Origin: Massilia sp. Bi118 | GTDB taxonomy: Bacteria > Pseudomonadota > Gammaproteobacteria > Burkholderiales > Burkholderiaceae_D | Reading direction: 5' to 3' | Assembly: GCF_918697865.1 (NCBI RefSeq) | Contig: NZ_CAKKMV010000004.1 | Location: 1-64,000, forward strand | DNA: 64,000 nt | Shown: positions 60,052-64,000 of the stretch, one piece after another | Layout: each line of letters begins with the position of its first letter | How positions within the stretch are numbered: the stretch's first letter is position 1 | Program-made: the position numbers and the translations under genes | The notes under the pieces: generated by a model | Told to the model about the DNA's origin: nothing | Databases searched by the model: none | What the model saw: only the letters and a program-made list of their open reading frames with translations

Positions 60052-61722
60052 ATGGCTGATCCTACCCGACCCTTGCCGAACCTCGTCCCGCAGCCGGATG
60101 GCAGCTGGACCGGGCGTACGGTGCTCACGCCGACGGCCTTGAAGACCCGTGGCTTGTTTACGATGCCGCCGTCGAAGGTGGTGCCGGTGATTGTGGTGCC
60201 GGGGATTATGGGGACGAATTTGCGGGCGGTTGGCGATCCGGCAAAGCTTGCGGACGGGGCCCTCAAGCCGAACGAGGAGGCCTGGCGGCCGCCGAATGGG
60301 TCGATCGCCGGGATTAACGCAGCCCGCATCTGGAAGAAGCGGGATCCTGTTACGCGGCAGAAGCTCCTGAATGCCGGAAAACTCGAGGTCGACGATCGTG
60401 GCGACATCAGCTTGCCTTTGGAAGCCAGGAATTACGGCATGTTGGAGAAGGAAGTCCGTGATCGCTACTGGGGTGAGGTTCACTGGGACTCTTATGGCGG
60501 ACTTCTCTACGGGCTTCACGTTGGATTGAATCACACCTTTGAACTGGACCCGCTCGATGACTCGCCTGTCGTCTGCCGGCACTGGAAAGAAGTAATGGCC
60601 TGCGACCCGGCAAAGTGGGGTGTTCGCAGCATCGAGAAAATCACGCAGAGTGAGCTGGAAAAGCACGCGGGCTACTATTACCCCGTGTATGTGTGCGGCT
60701 ACAACTGGCTGGAATCTTGTGAAGATTCCGCCGCAAGGCTGCGGCAGCGTATCGAAAGTACGATCGCGCACTGGAAGAAACTAAAGCGCGAATGCAATAA
60801 AGTGATTCTCGTGACGCATTCGATGGGTGGACTGGTGGCACGAGCTTGCGCCAAACAGATTCCCGATCAAATTCTGGGCGTCATTCACGGTGTAATGCCG
60901 GCATTGGGTGCCCCAGTCTGCTATCGACGGATTGCCTGCGGCACGGAGCGCTGGAGTCCAAGCAACGACACCACTGCCAATCTCAAAGCCGATTTTACCG
61001 CAGACATCCTGGGCGGAAAGCCGGAACAAACCATGCCGGTGATGGCTACCGCTCCCGGTCCACTGCAGTTGTTGCCGAACCACCTCTATCCGCAACCTTG
61101 GCTGCATGTGTGCATGGTCAGCCGGGTTAACAACAAGGATGTACCACGTGATTTAGTTCATCTTCCGGTTGGTAATCCTTACGACTTATACCGCGACACG
61201 CAGTCCTGGTATCGGCTTATTGATTTGCAACTGGTCGATCCGGCGCGGAAATATGGTGGCGATCAGCGCAGGCTCGCGCACGCCGTTCGGATCGCTGTCG
61301 ATAATGCAGAAAAGTTTCACCGTGACGTTCTGGGCACGTATTACCACCCGAATACTTACGCCTTTTACGGCGCGGATTCGGCGCACATGTCGTTCGGCGC
61401 CGTGCGGTGGGTAGCACGAGAGCCCGGGGCAGGGGCAGTGTTCACCGAAGCGAACCTGCGCAAGGCGGCACTGATGGGGTATCGAGAGACTGTTGGCCGC
61501 CGGGTCAAAGTGGAAGCCAAGACCGCTCTGGAATTCGTGCCTGCCCGGCAGGACATTGGCGGCGATGGCACGGTGCCACTCCAATCCGGTGCCGGACCGC
61601 GGGGGAAAGTGCGGCAGTTATTCGAAATTCGCGGCGTGGACCACCAGGATGTCTTCAATAACGAAGCTGTACTGCTGCTGACCCAACACCTCGTCGTCAA
61701 GTTAACGCAAAAATTGCCATGA
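60052..61722 (+). CDS. Type VI lipase effector, Tle4-type alpha/beta hydrolase
   Basis: A 556-residue alpha/beta hydrolase. Near the N-terminus is VPVIVVPGIMGTNLR; the nucleophile is Ser257 in VTHSMGGLVARA; Asp505 (DIGGDGTVPL) and His531 (RGVDHQDV) complete the likely triad. No signal peptide, as expected for a T6SS cargo. It is between vgrG and Tli4-type immunity genes, which points to phospholipase Tle4. GC falls sharply after the first 120 bases relative to vgrG, a sign of transfer. Confidence 0.85.
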   Translation: MADPTRPLPNLVPQPDGSWTGRTVLTPTALKTRGLFTMPPSKVVPVIVVPGIMGTNLRAVGDPAKLADGALKPNEEAWRPPNGSIAGINAARIWKKRDPVTRQKLLNAGKLEVDDRGDISLPLEARNYGMLEKEVRDRYWGEVHWDSYGGLLYGLHVGLNHTFELDPLDDSPVVCRHWKEVMACDPAKWGVRSIEKITQSELEKHAGYYYPVYVCGYNWLESCEDSAARLRQRIESTIAHWKKLKRECNKVILVTHSMGGLVARACAKQIPDQILGVIHGVMPALGAPVCYRRIACGTERWSPSNDTTANLKADFTADILGGKPEQTMPVMATAPGPLQLLPNHLYPQPWLHVCMVSRVNNKDVPRDLVHLPVGNPYDLYRDTQSWYRLIDLQLVDPARKYGGDQRRLAHAVRIAVDNAEKFHRDVLGTYYHPNTYAFYGADSAHMSFGAVRWVAREPGAGAVFTEANLRKAALMGYRETVGRRVKVEAKTALEFVPARQDIGGDGTVPLQSGAGPRGKVRQLFEIRGVDHQDVFNNEAVLLLTQHLVVKLTQKLP

Positions 61723-63437
61723 CACGAGTAAGAAAAGGCGGATGGCGGGAACTCGTCGTCCTGCTGGCAGCCCTTGCCTGCGCTGGAAGCTGGGCAGCCG
61801 GCCACGTCCGCAGTATGCGGGACAGATCCGAGGTGGCAAAAATGACCGAAAACTTGAAGACGGTATGCGTCGGGCGTTACCTGGTCGACGTACCGGCCCA
61901 GGCGGAAGTAAGCCTTTCTGGGGGAATGCTCAGCGGTTTCGAGATCAGCACACGCGAGGAGGATGAGGCGAAATTCCGGGAACGGCTCGCTGCACGCGAA
62001 ACCGAGCTCAAGGGCGGCGGCGGGAGCGCTTCTGCCGGAGTGATCGAGACGCGCGAGTTACGTGTTCCGCACATGATCGGACGTACCCTGATATTTGGGC
62101 GCACCCGCAGCCATGGGTCTGAGGGCGATCGAAGGGTGACATCGGAGTACGCATCGATCGAGACGCATGCACATGTGGCTGGACTAAGCGTTGCACTCGC
62201 CATGCAATATGGCGATGACGCCGACGTTAAACTATCCGAGCTGCTGCTGTCGCGTATTCAGGTCCGGGATAAGGACGAAATCCCTACGGTTCCAGGCTTC
62301 TGCGTGTCGGGTGCCGTCTTTGCTGAACCGCTCCCGAACCACAATAACGAACACATGGTCATGCATCTTGCCTTGCCTGGCCACCCGGACGTAGCCTTGG
62401 CGCTTTTCAGTATCGCCGGCGCCAAATCGGGATCCGGCATCCTTTCCCGGACTGCGGACGTCGATGCAAGTGCCAGCGCCGAAGAGCTTCTGCGCGTGAC
62501 CAAGTTACGGGCCGGTAAACGGAACATCAATGGATTGGAGGGGGAGGAAGTATTGGAGCGGGTACGCGAATTCAACTTTGCGACCACTTACGGTTTCAAC
62601 TGGGAGACGCGAGGAATAGCAGTAGACCCGCTGCAACCCTATCTCTCCCTTGAACTTCAGACCGGCATTGGTGAACGGGCAGGCGGCAAGCCAGTCGATA
62701 CAAGCCTTCATGAAGACGCCTTGCTCGCTTTGTGGGATAGCATTGCTTCCAGCATCCGGCTACGAAAAAGCGGACCGCCGCCTACGCCATCGGCGCCGCC
62801 CGAACCCTCGGGTCCGAAGCTGGGCGCGGTGGCGAATGCCGGGGAAATCTGCCCACAGTCCGGCTGGTGGCGCTGCAATACCGGAGGTGAAGGTAGGAGC
62901 GTGCATGGCGGTGCGGTGCAGTTCATTCGTCAGGGCGAGCGCATGCCCCAGGCATTGCTGCTGCCGCGCCAGACGATCTGGCAGAAGCTGAAACGCATCC
63001 AGCCAAGCGTCGAGAGTCCGGAGCTCACAGCCTGGACCCTGGTCGATAAGCGGCTGCGCCCGCGTACCGCGATCACGGTTGCCTTGGCACCGGCCGTCGC
63101 ACCGGCCGCAGGTGCGGCATCTGCTGCGATGGAGGTGCGCGCGGTGCCGCTCGGAAGCCATGTACGTACCGGCGAGGTTTGTCTCGCAAGTGGCTGGTGG
63201 AGATGCGAGGAATCGCATGCGCTCGACGGTACGCGCTGGTTCGCCCAAGGTAGTTTGATGCCGGTAGCGACCTTCCAGGTCCCTGCCGGTGTCTTCGCCA
63301 AGTCGGCCGGTCCCGAAGTGATTCAGCGGCGGAGCATGTGGCAACTAGTGCGGCATGCCGAAGCGTCGGTGGCGGCGCAAACGGTGCTGCCGACATCCGA
63401 TCGATTGTCGATTAACGAGCCTCCCGAATTGGTGTGA
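61719..63437 (+). CDS. Tli4-type immunity protein with two WWRC repeats
   Basis: A 572-residue predicted periplasmic protein anchored by an N-terminal helix (ELVVLLAALACAGSWAAG). Residues 40-350 have Tli4-like features (TVCVGRYLVDVPAQAEV; FEISTREEDEAKFRERL; LRVPHMIGRTLIFGRT). The C-terminal part carries two repeats of GE-x-C-x2-SGWWRC...GxxMP (near residues 385 and 485). It should neutralise the upstream lipase in the periplasm. It overlaps the lipase stop by four bases. Confidence 0.8.
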   Translation: MTRVRKGGWRELVVLLAALACAGSWAAGHVRSMRDRSEVAKMTENLKTVCVGRYLVDVPAQAEVSLSGGMLSGFEISTREEDEAKFRERLAARETELKGGGGSASAGVIETRELRVPHMIGRTLIFGRTRSHGSEGDRRVTSEYASIETHAHVAGLSVALAMQYGDDADVKLSELLLSRIQVRDKDEIPTVPGFCVSGAVFAEPLPNHNNEHMVMHLALPGHPDVALALFSIAGAKSGSGILSRTADVDASASAEELLRVTKLRAGKRNINGLEGEEVLERVREFNFATTYGFNWETRGIAVDPLQPYLSLELQTGIGERAGGKPVDTSLHEDALLALWDSIASSIRLRKSGPPPTPSAPPEPSGPKLGAVANAGEICPQSGWWRCNTGGEGRSVHGGAVQFIRQGERMPQALLLPRQTIWQKLKRIQPSVESPELTAWTLVDKRLRPRTAITVALAPAVAPAAGAASAAMEVRAVPLGSHVRTGEVCLASGWWRCEESHALDGTRWFAQGSLMPVATFQVPAGVFAKSAGPEVIQRRSMWQLVRHAEASVAAQTVLPTSDRLSINEPPELV

Positions 63438-63477
63438 CGATCAGCATCTGAACAAGGCGCGTAGTCAGGCGATCTTA

Positions 63478-64000
63478 TGAAAAACAAAAAAATGGGCAGA
63501 TGGCCACATCTCGTTATTCTCGTGTTCGTTTTTTCAGGTGTGGCAACTTGGGCTGCCAGCGAGATCCGCAGCGCGCGGCATCGATCGGAAGTTGCCGCGA
63601 TGATGGCAAAGAAGAAGACAGCTTGCGTTGGACGCTATCTCGTCGATGTGCCAGCGGACGCCGATGTGACGCTGACCAGTGAGCGGCTGGCGGGTTTCGA
63701 GATTCAAACGCGTGAGGAGGACGAGGCGACATTTCGGACGCGTATTGCAGCGCGCGAGGCTGAAATCGCAACATCGGGCCGAATGTCCGATGATTCAAAC
63801 GGATTGGCGATAGTTCGCGATCTACGCATACCGGGAATGATCGGACGTACGATGATCTTTGGACACAATGCCGGTTATTTAATGGAAGCTGGTCGCCGGG
63901 TCAAAGACCAGTTCTCGTCAGTCGAGGTCCATGCGCATATTGGAAAGCAGAGTTTCACGCTCTCTGCGAAGTATGCGGACGAGGACAGGGCAAGATTGGC
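63478..64000 (+). CDS. Second Tli4-type immunity protein (partial, runs off the window)
   Basis: An open frame of 174 codons with no stop before the window end. It parallels the preceding gene: an N-terminal helix (HLVILVFVFSGVATWAAS), ACVGRYLVDVPADADV, GFEIQTREEDEATFRTR, IPGMIGRTMIFGHN and SSVEVHAHIGKQSF. It is clearly a paralogue, so immunity is duplicated. The C-terminus is not seen. The 40 bases between the genes hold no terminator. Confidence 0.85.

Noticed and set aside
1-64000. CRISPR array
   Set aside because: Dispersed repeats are far apart, palindromic and not regularly spaced, and no cas gene is present.

Overview
The window is high-GC DNA with the gene content of a betaproteobacterium, most likely Oxalobacteraceae close to Massilia/Telluria. 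Pointers are a prfB frameshift site, a fused LivM-LivG, GlyGly-CTERM/rhombosortase sorting, TonB receptor and OPT/POT transport, and dispersed dRS3-like hairpins. The assignment is inferred from gene content and style; no 16S gene or tRNA is visible.

Layout. 0-5 kb: a small membrane protein, trxC, DUF72 and Mut7-C genes, and an operon of rhombotarget lipoprotein, its rhombosortase and a GNAT. 5-10 kb: a branched-chain amino-acid ABC operon (livK-livH-livMG-livF) with a repeat hairpin between the binding-protein gene and the permeases. 10-15 kb: an EamA exporter divergent from an Lrp-type regulator, then two tandem Tat-exported SGNH hydrolases. 15-22.5 kb: serB, mfd and an HDOD gene, with mfd and the HDOD gene separated by a 1.9-kb foreign insert. 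22.6-28 kb: two mini-lipoproteins, PBP1A and an OPT transporter. 28-37 kb: an SDR/LysR pair, an operon with a rifamycin ADP-ribosyltransferase, a TonB receptor, TolB and YciH. 37-47 kb: POT transporter, ppnN, lysS-HAD-prfB, cpdB. 47-54 kb: an HTH-GAF protein, a RES-Xre toxin-antitoxin pair, arfB, recJ, an RpfE-like gene and a lower-GC membrane gene. 54-64 kb: lolC-lolD-tatD, then a type VI secretion module: vgrG, Tle4-type lipase and at least two Tli4-type immunity genes, the last running off the window.

The most unusual locus is the insert between mfd and the HDOD gene. It lies between diverged direct repeats, each holding the mfd 5' end plus the HDOD 3' end. It carries a secreted cysteine-rich protein with YD-like segments, a small helical protein, a very short HTH ORF and the frameshifted tail of a phage-type C5-methyltransferase. 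It also cut mfd off from its probable native operon. The type VI cassette, with a carrier VgrG ending in a possible transthyretin-like domain and duplicated immunity genes, is the second point of interest.
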